Assembly (NCBI GenBank): GCA_001800075.1 | Contig: MGUR01000042.1 | Span: forward strand, 17,960-23,193 | Length of the DNA stretch: 5,234 nt | DNA from: Elusimicrobia bacterium RIFCSPLOWO2_01_FULL_59_12 | GTDB lineage: Bacteria > Elusimicrobiota > Elusimicrobia > 2-01-FULL-59-12 | Direction: 5' to 3' | In this document: piece by piece, positions 4,726-5,234 of the stretch | How positions within the stretch are numbered: position 1 is the stretch's first letter | Layout: each line of letters begins with the position of its first letter | Notes under the pieces: generated by a model | What the model was told of the DNA's origin: nothing | The model's database searches: none | Seen by the model: only the letters and a program-made list of their open reading frames with translations | Position numbers and translations under genes: made by a program

Positions 4726-4904
4726 AGAGTCTTTTCCAAGCTCACAAACCCTGCCTGGATGGCAGAGCAAACTCGCATGAGATGAAGTTCGTAGAGCATG
4801 TCATCTATAGGAAAATCCTGGCGGACACTCTTGGCCAGAACGGCCAGCTTGTCGGTGGGAATCTTGGCCTCGCTGGCCACTGTCTCATAATCAAAGTAAC
4901 GCAT
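4704..4904 (-). CDS. small hypothetical protein, 66 residues
   Basis: I cannot name this family, but the sequence looks like a real soluble protein. It has a balanced composition, a MRYFDYETVASEAKIP start, a DKLAVLAKSVRQDFP helix, and a DDMLYELHLMRVCSAI amphipathic helix. No membrane segment or Cys pattern is present. The ATG at 4902-4904 has no close ribosome-binding site. Instead it overlaps the stop of a 20-codon frame as TAATG, so it may be translated by coupling, or it may be the downstream part of a frameshifted longer protein. It lies downstream of a DUF2283-like gene on the same strand, 111 bases away, and may share its transcript. Its 3' end overlaps the convergent HTH gene by 22 bases. 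Confidence 0.55.
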   Translation of the reverse strand: MRYFDYETVASEAKIPTDKLAVLAKSVRQDFPIDDMLYELHLMRVCSAIQAGFVSLEKTLHLGKAA

Positions 4905-4966
4905 TAAAAAGCTGACGGTCCTTTTCGAAGAACATCCAAAACGCGGTCGGATTTAAGGTCGAACAT
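4904..4966 (-). CDS. 20-residue upstream ORF, coupled or frameshifted part of the next gene
   Basis: The minus strand encodes MFDLKSDRVLDVLRKGPSAF and stops at TAA, which overlaps the next ATG as TAATG. The junction sits on a run of five T. One extra T would read through as ...GPSAFLMRYFDYE... and merge both pieces into one protein of about 87 residues. The peptide composition resembles coding sequence, but no strong ribosome-binding site precedes its ATG. It is either a short leader for coupled translation or the true N terminus separated by an indel. Confidence 0.35.
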   Translation of the reverse strand: MFDLKSDRVLDVLRKGPSAF

Positions 4967-5015
4967 TCCGGGCAGGGTTCCGCCTGAATCGGCAAATTAA
5001 TCGCATCGTAATGGG

Positions 5016-5234
5016 TTAAGCGGCGACTTCTGCCCGCTTTTCCAGAGGTTTGAGAACGGATTTGAAGAATTGGGCGGCGTTAAGGATCTCGATTCCAATG
5101 ATTTCTTTCTTCCGGTTCAGCTCCACGTTGACGCCCGGAGCCACTTCCCGGACCTCGCTTTCGAGGCCGCCTTTCATGGCGATATAGAGTGCGTCCACCT
5201 TGGGATCGTAGTGGACCCATCGTTTGTCATGTGC
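5016..5234 (-). CDS. DUF2283-like small protein, 5' end outside window
   Basis: Seventy-two residues are visible. The pattern YDPKVDALYIAMK, then a REVAPGVNVELN strand and KKEIIGIEIL, matches the short DUF2283 family: a small beta-rich fold of unknown function, often about 70 residues and often found near toxin-antitoxin-like genes. The frame is open to the right edge of the window. A GTG at 5196-5198 could serve as a start, but it would remove the conserved YDPKV segment, so the true start probably lies just outside. The C-terminal tail (about 53-72) is Lys/Glu/Ala-rich. It precedes the small gene at 4704-4904 on the same strand. Confidence 0.7.
   Translation of the reverse strand, partial: AHDKRWVHYDPKVDALYIAMKGGLESEVREVAPGVNVELNRKKEIIGIEILNAAQFFKSVLKPLEKRAEVAA

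Overview
This is a mid-GC bacterial window that looks like an accessory or mobile-element region. The taxon cannot be fixed from 5.2 kb. A serine-recombinase tail followed by a ParB/KorB-like helix-turn-helix (HTH) partner, short DUF2283-type genes, and GC-rich palindromes in non-coding stretches fit an environmental bacterium such as a member of Verrucomicrobiota or Planctomycetota. That placement is a low-confidence inference.

Layout. Positions 1-181 hold no gene I can support, but contain a strong 13-bp inverted repeat. A minus-strand gene (182-640) encodes a truncated-looking ParB/KorB-like HTH segment joined to a Glu-Asn-Thr repeat tail, written in DNA as nine GTTTTCA units. A compact divergent control region (641-735) follows, with a 12-bp palindrome, three phased ACAATTA repeats and a near-consensus promoter. 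That promoter drives a complete class II Fic protein (736-1761, +) which probably has a leaderless message. The 287-bp convergent gap (1762-2048) holds no gene but contains two long hairpins and one copy of a 19-bp repeat. Next comes a 488-residue AlbA_2/GHKL-type regulator (2049-3515, -) with an 11-bp tandem repeat in its hinge. To its right lies a 5'-truncated large serine recombinase (about 3640-4017, +). A tandem palindromic element carrying the second copy of the 19-bp repeat links it in frame to a recombinase-associated HTH gene (4174-4725, +). The right end appears to be older flanking sequence: a small unrecognised minus-strand protein (4704-4904), a possible 20-codon coupled or frameshifted upstream piece (4904-4966), and a DUF2283-like gene that runs off the window (5016-5234, -).

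How the parts fit. The Fic gene and the AlbA_2/GHKL gene face each other. Each ends in a winged-helix domain, and outward-facing genes with related ParB-like HTH cores flank them on both sides. The Fic protein has a complete catalytic loop and an N-terminal inhibitory motif, so it is predicted to be an autoinhibited nucleotidyl (AMP) transferase. Its own winged helix could bind the direct repeats at its promoter. I infer a small regulatory, toxin-like or defence-like cargo module sitting beside a decayed recombinase unit. No functional partnership between Fic and AlbA_2/GHKL can be proved from the sequence.
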